Below are positions 18,462 to 27,490 of a stretch of DNA of 64,000 nt, in pieces. This DNA is from Marinagarivorans cellulosilyticus (lineage in GTDB: Bacteria > Pseudomonadota > Gammaproteobacteria > Pseudomonadales > Cellvibrionaceae), in contig NZ_AP023086.1 of NCBI RefSeq assembly GCF_021655555.1, positions 2,324,685 through 2,388,684 on the forward strand, written 5' to 3'. Each line of letters starts with the position of its first letter. Position 1 is the stretch's first letter. The position numbers were made by a program, and so were the translations under genes. The notes under the pieces are model-generated. The model made no database searches. It worked only from the letters and a program-made list of their open reading frames with translations, and had not been told where the DNA came from.

Positions 18462-19351
18462 TGTTTGGCCACTAAATGCGCTATGGGTTGCGCTTGTCCT
18501 GCTAATTGACGGTGACGCACTTGTACATTGCCATAGGTATTTTTAAACACTTTCGTCAGGTGTTCTGCCAAAAATACTGAGCGGTGCATGCCACCGGTAC
18601 AGCCAATGGCAACAGTAAGGTAGCTTCGGTTATTGGCCTGAAAAGAGGGCAGCCACTTTGATAAATATGCAGCAATATCATCTGCCATTGCCATAACCTC
18701 GGGCTGTTCTGATAAGAAGGTCTGTACGGGCTCTTCTAGGCCGGTAAAACCTCTAAGCTCGGGTTTCCAAAATGGATTAGGCAAACAGCGCACATCAAAA
18801 ACAAAGTCTGCATCTACTGGCATGCCGTATTTAAAACCAAAAGATTCAAAGCTTAAAGCGGCACTTTTACTGTCTTCGCCAACCACTTTTTTGCGAATCA
18901 CACTGCGCAATTCGTGCAAGGTTAGAGTGCTGGTATCTAGCGTAATATCGGCAAGTGCGGCGACGGGTTCTAGAATGGCGCGCTCGCTATCGATAGCCTG
19001 CTGCAGGCCTGTTTTGTCGTTAGAGAGCGGGTGTTTGCGTCGTGTTTCGCTAAAGCGTTTAAGTAATACGGTATTGCTGGCGTCTAGGAAGATGGTGGTA
19101 AATTGTGAGGCCTCGAGCTGGCAGGCCTGGATAATGCTTGGGTATCGGCTTAAATCTCCACCAATATTGCGGGCATCAATACCTACGGCTAAAAACAATT
19201 TACCGTTATCCACGCTTTTCATTTGAGTGATTAATGCGGGTAGTAAGCTCACTGGCAGGTTGTCGATACAGGTATAGCCGCAATCTTCCAAAAGCTGTAA
19301 AGCCGTTGATTTGCCTGAGCCAGAGCGCCCGCTAACAACAACAAACTGCAT
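18458..19351 (-). CDS. rapZ: RNase adapter protein RapZ (P-loop)
   Basis: Nucleotide-binding protein that in E. coli directs RNase E to the GlmZ small RNA and so controls glucosamine-6-phosphate synthase. SGRSGSGKSTALQLLED is the Walker A near residue 7, and GCTGGMHRSVFLAEHL is the conserved C-terminal motif. The frame continues upstream to 19411, but ATG 19351 is preceded by GAGGAGGTTACC and gives the family N-terminus MQFVVVSGRSGSGKST (297 residues). The target sRNA is not known in this lineage. Confidence 0.94.
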   Translation of the reverse strand: MQFVVVSGRSGSGKSTALQLLEDCGYTCIDNLPVSLLPALITQMKSVDNGKLFLAVGIDARNIGGDLSRYPSIIQACQLEASQFTTIFLDASNTVLLKRFSETRRKHPLSNDKTGLQQAIDSERAILEPVAALADITLDTSTLTLHELRSVIRKKVVGEDSKSAALSFESFGFKYGMPVDADFVFDVRCLPNPFWKPELRGFTGLEEPVQTFLSEQPEVMAMADDIAAYLSKWLPSFQANNRSYLTVAIGCTGGMHRSVFLAEHLTKVFKNTYGNVQVRHRQLAGQAQPIAHLVAKQ

Positions 19352-19474
19352 GGTAACCTCCTCGTGAAATAATGGTAAACATGAAAATAGTCTGGCGCCA
19401 CGGTTGGTCAATTAATTTTTTGCTTCACAGTGTAGAGTACAATTATGACCTTCAGGTGCCCTATAGCCGTTCTT

Positions 19475-19936
19475 TTAACTTTCTTTGAATGGCGCGACGG
19501 CTGCAGTGTATAGGGCATTATTGCTACCGGCACCGCGTAATGTTTTTGCGTAATCGGTGCCTTGCAGTGCCTCAGCCAGCGCAGCTAAATTTTGTAAATG
19601 ATCGTTGTCTGCGTCCTCTGGGACTAGCATGGCAAAGATCAAATCAACCGGTGTGTTATCTACCGAGTCGAAATCAATGGCGTTATTGAGCGTCATTACG
19701 GCACAAATAGAAACGCCACCGGTTGGAAAACGGCAATGAGGGATGGCAATACCCTCGCCAATGCCGGTCGAGCCAAGCCTTTCTCGTGTAATTAATTGTT
19801 GGAACAAATCATCTGCTTTTAACGCAGGTACACTGCTGGATATTAATTCAGCCAGCGCCTCAAGGGCGCGCTTTTTACTGGTACATTCGGTGCCGCACAG
19901 TACACGGTTCGCCGATAGCATTTTCTCTAGTGGCAT
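19475..19936 (-). CDS. ptsN: Nitrogen PTS EIIA component
   Basis: EIIA-Ntr regulatory phosphoprotein receiving phosphate from NPr. The 153 residues have the active-site His in GEGIAIPHCRFP near residue 68 and the C-terminal LAALAEALQGTDYAKTLR helix. It lies between rpoN (35 bases upstream) and rapZ (123 bases downstream). hpf, which often sits between rpoN and ptsN, is missing. Confidence 0.95.
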   Translation of the reverse strand: MPLEKMLSANRVLCGTECTSKKRALEALAELISSSVPALKADDLFQQLITRERLGSTGIGEGIAIPHCRFPTGGVSICAVMTLNNAIDFDSVDNTPVDLIFAMLVPEDADNDHLQNLAALAEALQGTDYAKTLRGAGSNNALYTAAVAPFKES

Positions 19937-19971
19937 AGATAACTCAGCCTTATAGCACTTAAAGCCAACTA

Positions 19972-21498
19972 TTATACAAGTTGCTTGCGCTCGTTCGAGG
20001 GTGGAATTTGTAATGATTCTCGGTATTTTGCAATGGTTCGTCGCGCAACCTTAATACCTTGATCGGCCAGTAATTCTGTAATTTTAGAGTCGCTTAAGGG
20101 TTTTCGGGTATTTTCGGCAGCGACTAATTTTTTAATAATGGCGCGAATGGCTGTAGATGAGCACTCGCCGCCGGATTCGGTTGCCACGTGGCTGGAAAAA
20201 AAGTATTTAAGCTCGAAAATACCTTGCGGAGTGTGCATGTATTTTTGTGTTGTTACGCGTGAAATTGTCGATTCATGCATTTCGACCATTTCGGCAACGT
20301 CATGCAAAACCATTGGCTTCATGCCTTCGGCACCATGCTCCAAGAAGCCCTGCTGGCGTTCGACAATACAAGTGGCAACCTTAAGCAGTGTTTCGTTGCG
20401 GCTTTGTAGGCTTTTTAAAAACCAGCGCGCTTCTTGTAGGTTGTCTTTTAAATAGGTGTTGTCGCTGCTGCTATCGGCACGCTTAACCAGTGAGGCGTAA
20501 TCAGAGTTGATTTTTAATTTTGGCGCAATGTCTGGGTTAAGTTGCACTTGCCAGCGGTTATTAGCCTTTGTAACAAATACATCGGGTACGACATATTCAG
20601 TGCTTGATTCGCTGATGGCGTCGCCGGGTTTGGGGTTTAAGCTTTGAATTAAAGCAATAGCGGCTTGAAGCTCGGGTTCTTTGACTTTGAGCTTGCGCAT
20701 TAATTGTTTGAAGTCGCGGCTGCCGAGTAGCGGCAGGTAATCGGCGACGAGCGCTTTGGCTGTGGCAAAGCCGGGGGTGGATTCCGGTAGTTGTAACAGT
20801 TGTAGGTACAGGCATTCGCTAATGTTACGGCTGGCAACCCCTGGTGGGTCAAACTGCTGTACGCGGCGCAATACGGCGGCGACTTCGTCGTCTTCAAGGT
20901 CGGGGAAGACTTTCTGCATGCCCTCGAAGATGTCGTCCAAGGTTTGGCTTAGCATGCCAGAAGGTTCGACTGCATCAATAATCGCGGTTGCAATCTCGCG
21001 GTCGGTATCGCTCATGGGCGTGAGGTTTAGTTGCCACATCAGGTGGTCTTGTAAGGTTTCGGCGCTGGCGTTGCGCGAGTCGTAATCGAAATCTTCGTTT
21101 TCGGGGCGCGATAGGCCGCTGCCACTCGAGCCGCTTTGGTAGATGTCGTCCCAGCTGGTATCAACCGCTAAATCTGTGGGGATATTTTCGCTCCAATCGT
21201 CGCTGGCGGCAGGCTCGTTGGCATCATTGGTATTTTCTGGACTTGTTTCGGCAGCTTTTACAGGCGTCTCGCTATCGGCGGGTAATTCTGATTGCGCATT
21301 GCTTGCGCGTTCGGCATCGCCGCTGCTATCGCTAGCACCACTGTCTTCAGTGACTTCTAGCATCGGGTTATTTTCAAGAGCTTCTTGAATTTCGTTTTGC
21401 AGATCGAGAGTCGAAAGTTGCAATAGGCGTATTGCCTGCTGCAACTGAGGCGTCATGGTCAGCTGAGTGCCGAGTTTGAGTTGCAAAGAGTGCTTCAT
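19972..21498 (-). CDS. rpoN: RNA polymerase sigma-54 factor
   Basis: Alternative sigma factor that needs AAA+ activators. The 508 residues include the Gln-rich region I (LGTQLTMTPQLQQAIRLLQL), an acidic linker (about residues 50-130), the core-binding region, the helix-turn-helix DVAEMVEMHESTISRVTTQK near residue 375, and the RpoN box ARRTIAKYRESLQIPPSNER at the C-terminus. Its position between lptB and ptsN is the normal gammaproteobacterial arrangement. Confidence 0.97.
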   Translation of the reverse strand: MKHSLQLKLGTQLTMTPQLQQAIRLLQLSTLDLQNEIQEALENNPMLEVTEDSGASDSSGDAERASNAQSELPADSETPVKAAETSPENTNDANEPAASDDWSENIPTDLAVDTSWDDIYQSGSSGSGLSRPENEDFDYDSRNASAETLQDHLMWQLNLTPMSDTDREIATAIIDAVEPSGMLSQTLDDIFEGMQKVFPDLEDDEVAAVLRRVQQFDPPGVASRNISECLYLQLLQLPESTPGFATAKALVADYLPLLGSRDFKQLMRKLKVKEPELQAAIALIQSLNPKPGDAISESSTEYVVPDVFVTKANNRWQVQLNPDIAPKLKINSDYASLVKRADSSSDNTYLKDNLQEARWFLKSLQSRNETLLKVATCIVERQQGFLEHGAEGMKPMVLHDVAEMVEMHESTISRVTTQKYMHTPQGIFELKYFFSSHVATESGGECSSTAIRAIIKKLVAAENTRKPLSDSKITELLADQGIKVARRTIAKYRESLQIPPSNERKQLV

Positions 21499-21668
21499 CG
21501 AAGAATAAATCCATCAAGTTTTTTGCTCTGCACAAATTGAGAGCGTCTTAAAGTGATTGTAGTCATCCCTGCGATGTACTGCAATGGCCTGTAAAAGCAA
21601 ACTTTAGGCCATATCGAAAAAATCTAATGGTTGCGTGCTAGCGCTCAAATCGTCTAATGAATATTGAC

Positions 21669-22394
21669 TTAAAGCTTGAAGTCTTGCCCAAGGTAGACTT
21701 CCTTGACTTTCTCGTTTTCCAAGACCGTATCCGGCGACCCGGAAGCAATAATGTGGCCTTCACCTACGATGTAGGCTTGTTCGCAAATATCCAGTGTTTC
21801 GCGAACGTTGTGATCGGTAATTAGCACGCCTATACCTCGGTCCCGAAGGTGCGAAACAATATGCTTAATGTCGGAAACCGAAATAGGGTCTACTCCGGCA
21901 AAAGGTTCATCGAGCAAAATAAATTTTGGGTCGGCCGCTAAAGAGCGGGCGATTTCAACGCGGCGGCGCTCTCCACCGGACAGGGCCATGCCGAGGCTGT
22001 CTTTGATGTGGGTAATATGGAACTCTTCTAAGAGTTTATTGGCTTCTGCAATGCGGTCTTTGCGCTTGAGGTCTTTGCGGGTTTCTAAAATAGCTAGCAG
22101 GTTTTCGGTGACGGTCAGCTTCCTAAAAACGGAGGCCTCTTGTGGTAGGTAGCCTAAGCCCAATCTTGCGCGCTCGTGCATGGGCTTGCGGCTAACGTCT
22201 TTACCATCGATAAACACTTGCCCATGGTCGGCGCGCACTATGCCGGCAATCATGTAAAAACAGGTTGTTTTACCCGCGCCATTGGGGCCGAGCAAGCCGA
22301 CAATTTGGTGGGTGTCTACACTCATGGAAACATCTAAAACGATTTTTCGGGCGCCATAGCTTTTGGCGAGGTTTTTTGCCTCAAGAGTGGCCAT
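21669..22394 (-). CDS. lptB: LPS export ABC transporter ATPase
   Basis: ATPase of the LptB2FG complex that extracts lipopolysaccharide from the inner membrane. The 241 residues have Walker A GPNGAGKTTCFYM near residue 34, the Q-loop region YLPQEASVFRKLTVTENL, signature SGGERRRVEIARSLA, Walker B LLDEPFAGVDP and the H-loop TDHNVRETLDI. The start overlaps lptA by 14 bases, as in the usual lptCAB order. Confidence 0.97.
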   Translation of the reverse strand: MATLEAKNLAKSYGARKIVLDVSMSVDTHQIVGLLGPNGAGKTTCFYMIAGIVRADHGQVFIDGKDVSRKPMHERARLGLGYLPQEASVFRKLTVTENLLAILETRKDLKRKDRIAEANKLLEEFHITHIKDSLGMALSGGERRRVEIARSLAADPKFILLDEPFAGVDPISVSDIKHIVSHLRDRGIGVLITDHNVRETLDICEQAYIVGEGHIIASGSPDTVLENEKVKEVYLGQDFKL

Positions 22395-23034
22395 TATCGA
22401 TTCCTGTTACTGCGCTTTGGTCGGGTGTGGTTGGCATATTTGGCGTTTCGCGCTTGTCGTCTAGCTGGCCTTGCGTGGCGTTTTCTGGGTTGGTCTGATT
22501 GCTTTTCGGATCGTTAACTTCACTATCGGGCAGTTCGCTGCGCAGTGCTTTGGGAGGAATAACCATGCGTACGCGGCCGCTATCTTTATTGTTGCTATCC
22601 GCTTTCACAACAGACTTGCGCACATCGTATTCAATCGTTGTTCCCGACAAGCTAGTCCCTTCTTGCTGAAGGGATGCACCTTCTAATAGCCGTAAGGTTT
22701 CTTGGTCGATGCGGTATTCCAATATGTTGGCCTTAGCGACTACCTTGCCGGCTTTATCGCTGGGCTTTTGTTGGTAGGCGGCAGGCTTGCCTTTGGCAAT
22801 AATTTTGGTGACTTTATCTTTGGTGTTGTAAATCACAATTTCGTCGGCGTTAATACGCATCGAGCCTTGTGCCATTTCAACCTTGCCGGAGTAGGTGGTT
22901 GTGCCGGCTAGCTCGTCGCGCTCGGCGCTGTCTGCGTCGATGGTAATGGGTTGGCTGCGGTCGCTTTGCAGGGCGACGGCATTGGCGCCGACACACAGTA
23001 GTGTAGCGGCAACCATTTTACTGAATAGGTTCAT
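22381..23034 (-). CDS. lptA: LPS periplasmic bridge protein LptA
   Basis: Periplasmic OstA/LptA-type beta-jellyroll protein that bridges LPS from LptC to LptD. The 217 residues have an N-terminal signal peptide (hydrophobic stretch ending at VGANAVA), then ITIDADSAERDELAGTTTYSGK and INADEIVIYNTKDKVTKIIA, the repeating strands of the fold. The last 50 or so residues are a hydrophilic, probably disordered tail that makes it longer than E. coli LptA (185). It overlaps lptC by 17 bases. Confidence 0.9.
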   Translation of the reverse strand: MNLFSKMVAATLLCVGANAVALQSDRSQPITIDADSAERDELAGTTTYSGKVEMAQGSMRINADEIVIYNTKDKVTKIIAKGKPAAYQQKPSDKAGKVVAKANILEYRIDQETLRLLEGASLQQEGTSLSGTTIEYDVRKSVVKADSNNKDSGRVRMVIPPKALRSELPDSEVNDPKSNQTNPENATQGQLDDKRETPNMPTTPDQSAVTGIDNGHS

Positions 23035-23608
23035 GCTGTCCTCGCACGTTGGCCAGTAACTTGATGCGTTGGGTGATCATATCGACCTCTAAGCCGTCGG
23101 CATCAATAGTGCCGTTTGAGCTTTCGATATGTACATGCGCATCGGTGCTGATGCGTTTTTGGTGTGGGAAAATATCAATACTTTCGGTGCTGAGTTTTGT
23201 CGTGATGGTTGCCGCATCTTTTTCGGTTTGCCAAACTTCCACGTCATCCCACAAAATAAGCTTTTCTCCGTGCGCCATCACTTTGCCTTGTTTAGCGGTG
23301 ACAAACCAAGGCTCGGGTTCGCCGTAGAGCGTCAATTTAGGTGCAGTAATCAGCATGTAATCTTCATCTGACGTGTTTTGGGTATCGGCGCGGAAGTGTT
23401 TGAGCGTAACGGCATCAAATTCGTAACTGAGCTGGCCGTTTTCGTCAAAGTGGCTGGTACGCGCATCGTGTAGCACGGCATAAGGAAACCGTTCAAACGG
23501 GGATTCGACTTTTGCGAGCGGGTTCAGTAGCTCAGGGCGGCTGTCCCATAGCAAAACGACTGTCATCGTAATTACGCAAATTAGCGAAATATAAACCCAG
23601 TTTTTCAC
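23018..23608 (-). CDS. lptC: LPS export protein LptC
   Basis: Bitopic inner-membrane protein that passes LPS from LptB2FG to LptA. One N-terminal transmembrane segment (VYISLICVITMTVVLLW) is followed by a periplasmic LptC domain with WFVTAKQGKVMAHGEKLILWDDVEVW and a C-terminal SSNGTIDADGLEVDM strand set. The 196 residues match the family. It overlaps kdsC by 4 bases and lptA by 17. Confidence 0.9.
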   Translation of the reverse strand: MKNWVYISLICVITMTVVLLWDSRPELLNPLAKVESPFERFPYAVLHDARTSHFDENGQLSYEFDAVTLKHFRADTQNTSDEDYMLITAPKLTLYGEPEPWFVTAKQGKVMAHGEKLILWDDVEVWQTEKDAATITTKLSTESIDIFPHQKRISTDAHVHIESSNGTIDADGLEVDMITQRIKLLANVRGQHEPIQ

Positions 23609-24162
23609 TCGGCAGAACCTGTATAAAATTCGATAACAGCTTGGTATTTATCTTGTGCAATTAACAGTGCATCACAAGCTTCACGCACGGCGCCTTTGCC
23701 TCCGTGGCGGCTACTTTGCCAATGTGATCGGCTGAGTACTTCAGGGTGTCCATTGGGGACGGTAAGCGCAAGCCCTACTTGAGTCATAATCAGTAAATCG
23801 GGTAGGTCGTCTCCCATGTGGGCTATTTCTTCAAGGCGTGGTGGCGTTGGCATTGTGGCTAGCAATTCGTGCAGGGCTACCAATTTATCTTCTCGCCCTT
23901 GGGCGAGTAATGTTATGCCTAAGTCGGCACAGCGTTTTGCAACAATCGTGCTTTTGCGGCCGGTAATAACCGCAACCTGAATACCCGCGCGCAATAATAA
24001 ACGAATGCCTTGGCCGTCGAGGGTGTTAAAGCTTTTTAATTCCTCGCCGGATTCGCTAAAAGTAATGCAGCCATCGCTTAAAATGCCATCAACGTCCAAC
24101 ACTAATAAGCTGATTTTTTTGGCGCGCGCTAATGCCGCGTTATTGAAAGTATTTGTCGTCAT
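23605..24162 (-). CDS. kdsC: 3-deoxy-D-manno-octulosonate-8-phosphate phosphatase
   Basis: HAD-type phosphatase that releases Kdo from Kdo-8-phosphate for the LPS inner core. The 185 residues have the nucleophile motif LLVLDVDGILSDG near residue 20, the second HAD motif VITGRKS near residue 65 and the acidic motif HMGDDLPDL near residue 115. This small C0-type HAD without a cap domain is typical of KdsC. It touches kdsD by one base (TAATG-type junction). Confidence 0.95.
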   Translation of the reverse strand: MTTNTFNNAALARAKKISLLVLDVDGILSDGCITFSESGEELKSFNTLDGQGIRLLLRAGIQVAVITGRKSTIVAKRCADLGITLLAQGREDKLVALHELLATMPTPPRLEEIAHMGDDLPDLLIMTQVGLALTVPNGHPEVLSRSHWQSSRHGGKGAVREACDALLIAQDKYQAVIEFYTGSAE

Positions 24163-25145
24163 TACACCAGCCCTGCGCGTAGTAAGTCGTGAAGGTGTAG
24201 GACACCAAGAATATGATTTTTATCATCGGCAACAACCAATGTTGTAATTTTGCGCTCTTCCATCGTTTCGAGCGCCTGAATAGCCAGAGTTTCGGCGCTG
24301 GTTGTTTGCGGTTTTTTTGTCATGATTTCGCCAATACAGGCATTGCTAATATTGGCGCCAGTATCGATTGCACGTCGTAAATCACCGTCGGTAAATATGC
24401 CAAGCAGTTTGTGCTGCGGGTCGACTACGGTAGTCATGCCAAGCCCTTTACTGCTCATGATGGCCAGAGTTTCGGTGAGTGGCGTATCGGGTGTAACGGC
24501 AGGGATTTCTCCGTCGCTACGCATAACGTCTTGTACCCGCAGCAACAAACGGCGCCCAAGGGTGCCGCCGGGGTGCGAGCGAGCAAAATCGTCGCGAGTA
24601 AATTGCCTTGCCTCGAGTAGTGCAACTGCGAGCGCATCACCCATTACCATTGCAACGGTGGTGCTGGCGGTAGGAGCTAAATTGAGTGGGCAAGCTTCTT
24701 TTTCGACGCTGGCGTCAAGTACGATATCGGCCCCTTTCGCTAATGCTGAGTCGGTATTGCCAACCATGCTAATAACGGTAATGTCTTGGCGTTTTAAGGC
24801 TGGGAGTAACGCTAAAATTTCTGCCGAGTTGCCAGAATTTGATAGTGTTAAAACGATGTCGTCTTTGGTGATCATACCTAGATCGCCATGGCTGGCTTCT
24901 GCTGGGTGAACAAAAAACGCGGGTGTGCCAGTACTCGCCAGTGTGGCAGCAATTTTTTTCCCGACATGCCCTGATTTTCCTACGCCCATAACGACTATTC
25001 GCCCTTTACAATAGAATAGGCGCTCGCAAGCTTGTGCAAAATTGTCATCAATTTTGTGGCTCAATGCGTTTACGGCATCTTGCTCGATAGTGACGGTGCT
25101 TTTACCAGCGTCGATAAATTGCTGTGGCGTTGTTTTATGGCTCAT
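24162..25145 (-). CDS. kdsD: Arabinose-5-phosphate isomerase
   Basis: Converts ribulose-5-phosphate to arabinose-5-phosphate, the first step to Kdo. The 327 residues comprise an N-terminal SIS domain (VVMGVGKSGHVGKKIAATLA, FVHPAEASHGDLGMI, TLSNSGNSAEILALLPALK) and two C-terminal CBS domains (VQDVMRSDGEIPAV, GIFTDGDLRRAID, GEIMTKKPQTTSAE). It sits between yrbG and kdsC, the standard KdsD position. Confidence 0.95.
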   Translation of the reverse strand: MSHKTTPQQFIDAGKSTVTIEQDAVNALSHKIDDNFAQACERLFYCKGRIVVMGVGKSGHVGKKIAATLASTGTPAFFVHPAEASHGDLGMITKDDIVLTLSNSGNSAEILALLPALKRQDITVISMVGNTDSALAKGADIVLDASVEKEACPLNLAPTASTTVAMVMGDALAVALLEARQFTRDDFARSHPGGTLGRRLLLRVQDVMRSDGEIPAVTPDTPLTETLAIMSSKGLGMTTVVDPQHKLLGIFTDGDLRRAIDTGANISNACIGEIMTKKPQTTSAETLAIQALETMEERKITTLVVADDKNHILGVLHLHDLLRAGLV

Positions 25146-25204
25146 AAGACATCATGGCATTTTTAAGTATTAATTAGCGCGGTGGATAATTCACTGTTGC
25201 AGTG

Positions 25205-26194
25205 TTACTGCGCCGTCGTTTGATACAGTATTACATAGTAACCAGCATAAAGGCCTAGCATGGAAAGGCCAAATGGCCAGCCGATACCGGCCTTGCTTTT
25301 ATCTGCCCTAAACAAAAAGGCGGCTGCCATTCCTAGTGCTAATAACAACGTTAGCCCTGCCATGCTGGCATAGTCGCGCGAAAATGCAGCAGGGTCTATT
25401 TGAGTTGTTTGAATAAGCCCAGGCACCGCCATGACTGCTAATAAATTAAAAATATTGGAGCCAATGATATTACCCAGTGCAATATCGTGATGGCCTTTAA
25501 GGGCGCTCATAACTGATGCGGCTAATTCTGGCAGGCTTGTACCAATAGCAATAACGGTTAGCCCAACAATTAGTGGGCTTACGCCAAATGCGAGTGCGGT
25601 GGTTTCGGCGCCGAATACAAGAAGCTCGGCGCTACCAATTAAAACGGCAAGGCCAATGACAAACCATAACCAAGCTTGGCCTTTTGACATGTCGGGGATT
25701 TCTTCTTCCTCGGCAACAACTTCGCCTGGCGTTAGGTCGCGGGTTTTGGCCCGAATAATAAAAAGCATTACTGGAATCAGCAGCCCTGCGAGAATAACAC
25801 CGTCGACCCAAGTGAGTTTGGCATCGTATAAGACAAACCCCGCCGCTGCGGTCACTAATAAAAGTACTGGCAGCTCGCAGGTGAGTAGGTGTTTTTGTAT
25901 GGGTAGGCGAGCAATTAACGCCGTGGCGCCGAGTACCATGCCGATATTGGCTAGGTTAGAACCTAATGCGTTGCCAACAGCAAGGTCGCCGGCACCTCTT
26001 AAAGCTGCGCTAAGCGAGACCATGACTTCTGGCGCTGAAGTGCCGAGTGATACGATGGTTAAACCAATAATTAAAGGGGATAGGCCTGCAAGTTTGGCGA
26101 TGGCTGCACTGGCGCCAACAAAGCGATCGGCGCTCCAAACCAAACCAACAAAACCCGCAAGAATGGCAAGCGCGGCGGGCAGTAATTCTGGCAT
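25205..26194 (-). CDS. yrbG: Calcium/sodium antiporter, CaCA family (YrbG)
   Basis: Inner-membrane cation/Ca2+ exchanger of the K+-independent CaCA family. The 329 residues form about ten transmembrane helices in two homologous halves. Each half has an alpha repeat with the acidic ion-binding motif: TIVSLGTSAPEVMVSLSAA and GNALGSNLANIGMVLG in the first, TVIAIGTSLPELAASVMSA and GNIIGSNIFNLLAVMAVPG in the second. It heads the yrbG-kdsD-kdsC-lpt series and diverges from mlaC. Confidence 0.93.
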   Translation of the reverse strand: MPELLPAALAILAGFVGLVWSADRFVGASAAIAKLAGLSPLIIGLTIVSLGTSAPEVMVSLSAALRGAGDLAVGNALGSNLANIGMVLGATALIARLPIQKHLLTCELPVLLLVTAAAGFVLYDAKLTWVDGVILAGLLIPVMLFIIRAKTRDLTPGEVVAEEEEIPDMSKGQAWLWFVIGLAVLIGSAELLVFGAETTALAFGVSPLIVGLTVIAIGTSLPELAASVMSALKGHHDIALGNIIGSNIFNLLAVMAVPGLIQTTQIDPAAFSRDYASMAGLTLLLALGMAAAFLFRADKSKAGIGWPFGLSMLGLYAGYYVILYQTTAQ

Positions 26195-26433
26195 GTCTAT
26201 CTCCTAGACTGAATAACACAAGTAAATGGGCGCACATGTTACTGGTCGGCGCATGTAATGTCAGCTATTCAAAAGACAAACCTTGCAAAGGCCAAGTGGC
26301 TTTTTCTGAATGGATGTAAACTTTGCCTTGAAGATGTGTTCCAATGCGCGTGTTTGGGTTGTGTTCATTTTAAGTGGCGTAGACTGCTTGGTGGTAAGCG
26401 ACTTTCATTTGAATTAAAAATAGGAGAAGGAAA

Positions 26434-27069
26434 ATGGCGGCTGTATGTCGGTCTTTGGTGGTTTTGGTGGCGAGTTTGTGGGGGACATTGGTTTTTGCGG
26501 AGGCGACTCCTAAACCGGCTGCCGAGCAAGCGCTTACAGCACATGAGGTTGTTGCGGCGGTGACTGATGAAACGGTTGCGTTTATCAATAGTCGTAAAGA
26601 TTTACTCAAAAAAGATCCCGATGCGTACTATAGCAAAGTGTCGGCTTTGCTCGAGCCGGTTGTTGCCTTTGAATATATTGCCAAGGTGGTGATGGCTAAT
26701 CACTATAAAGGTGCAAGCGAAGCTCAGCGAGAGCGCTTTGCCGTTGTCTTTAAAACAACAATGGTTGAAACCTTTGCTAAGGGCATGGCGAACTATTCCG
26801 ATTTTGATATTGCCGTTATTCCCCCCGAGAAAAAAACCGATGGTCAGCGTAAGGTTGAAGTAATTCAAGAGGTCAAGAGTAAAGATGGCACCCATGTGGT
26901 TTCTTACACAATGGCGCAAAGCAAGAGCGGCGAGTGGAAGCTAATCAACGTAGTACTCAATGGTATTAACTTAGGTAAAAGCTTTCGTGACCAGTTTGCG
27001 CAAGCGATGCGACAGTACAATAACGATGTTGATAAAGTGATCGCCGGCTGGGGGCAATCGTCGAGTTAA
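26434..27069 (+). CDS. mlaC: Periplasmic phospholipid-binding protein MlaC (orphan copy)
   Basis: MlaC/Ttg2D-family protein that shuttles phospholipids between the MlaA-OmpC complex and the MlaFEDB inner-membrane complex. A signal peptide (to about residue 22, VFAEA) precedes the MlaC domain: NSRKDLLKKDPDAYYSKV, FEYIAKVVMANHYKGASEAQ and the C-terminal SGEWKLINVVLNGINLGKSF. AGGAGAAGG lies just before the ATG. mlaF, mlaE and mlaD, which normally precede it, and mlaB, which normally follows, are not here. A terminator directly follows. Confidence 0.92.
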   Translation: MAAVCRSLVVLVASLWGTLVFAEATPKPAAEQALTAHEVVAAVTDETVAFINSRKDLLKKDPDAYYSKVSALLEPVVAFEYIAKVVMANHYKGASEAQRERFAVVFKTTMVETFAKGMANYSDFDIAVIPPEKKTDGQRKVEVIQEVKSKDGTHVVSYTMAQSKSGEWKLINVVLNGINLGKSFRDQFAQAMRQYNNDVDKVIAGWGQSSS

Positions 27070-27120
27070 TCGGGTGCGAATAGCGCTAAACGCACTTTCT
27101 GGCTATAGCGTAGATGCACG

Positions 27121-27154
27121 ACGCGCTGGTTTTGATTAAACTAGCGCGTTTTTT
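27121..27154 (+). terminator. Rho-independent terminator after mlaC
   Basis: ACGCGCTgGTTT pairs with AAACtAGCGCGT around TGATT, and six T follow. It separates mlaC from ibaG, where mlaB is often found. Confidence 0.9.
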
Positions 27155-27227
27155 GCGAGCGCTTACAGGCTTTTACCGATCCAGGTAGATAGCAAAACTG
27201 TTGGCAGCGTTACTGGATAGGTGGTTT

Positions 27228-27467
27228 ATGCAAGTTGAAAATGTAAAGGCGCTAATTGATCAAGCGATTGCCGGCTGTGATGTTGAGGTGACAATTGACG
27301 GGAGCCACGTGCACTTGATAGTCGTCAGTAAGGCGTTTGAAGGCTTGAATGCTGTTAAGCGACAACAGCTGGTATACGGCGCTTTGAACGATGTTATTGC
27401 GAGCGGCGAAATACACGCTGTACACATGAAAACCTATACACCCGCCGAGCGGCCTTCTCAAGCATAG
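27228..27467 (+). CDS. ibaG: BolA-family protein IbaG
   Basis: Small BolA-type protein that binds monothiol glutaredoxin and an Fe-S cluster, linked to acid stress. The 79 residues have the class II KH-like fold with DVEVTIDGSHVHLIVVSKAF and the helix-turn GLNAVKRQQLVYGAL; conserved His in HVHLIV and VHMKTYTP. An upstream TTG (27201) is in frame, but ATG 27228 has AGGTGG close before it and matches the family length (about 80-84). It precedes murA by 23 bases, the conserved arrangement. Confidence 0.92.
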   Translation: MQVENVKALIDQAIAGCDVEVTIDGSHVHLIVVSKAFEGLNAVKRQQLVYGALNDVIASGEIHAVHMKTYTPAERPSQA

Positions 27468-27490
27468 GGCGTAATGCTCGGATACCCTTC

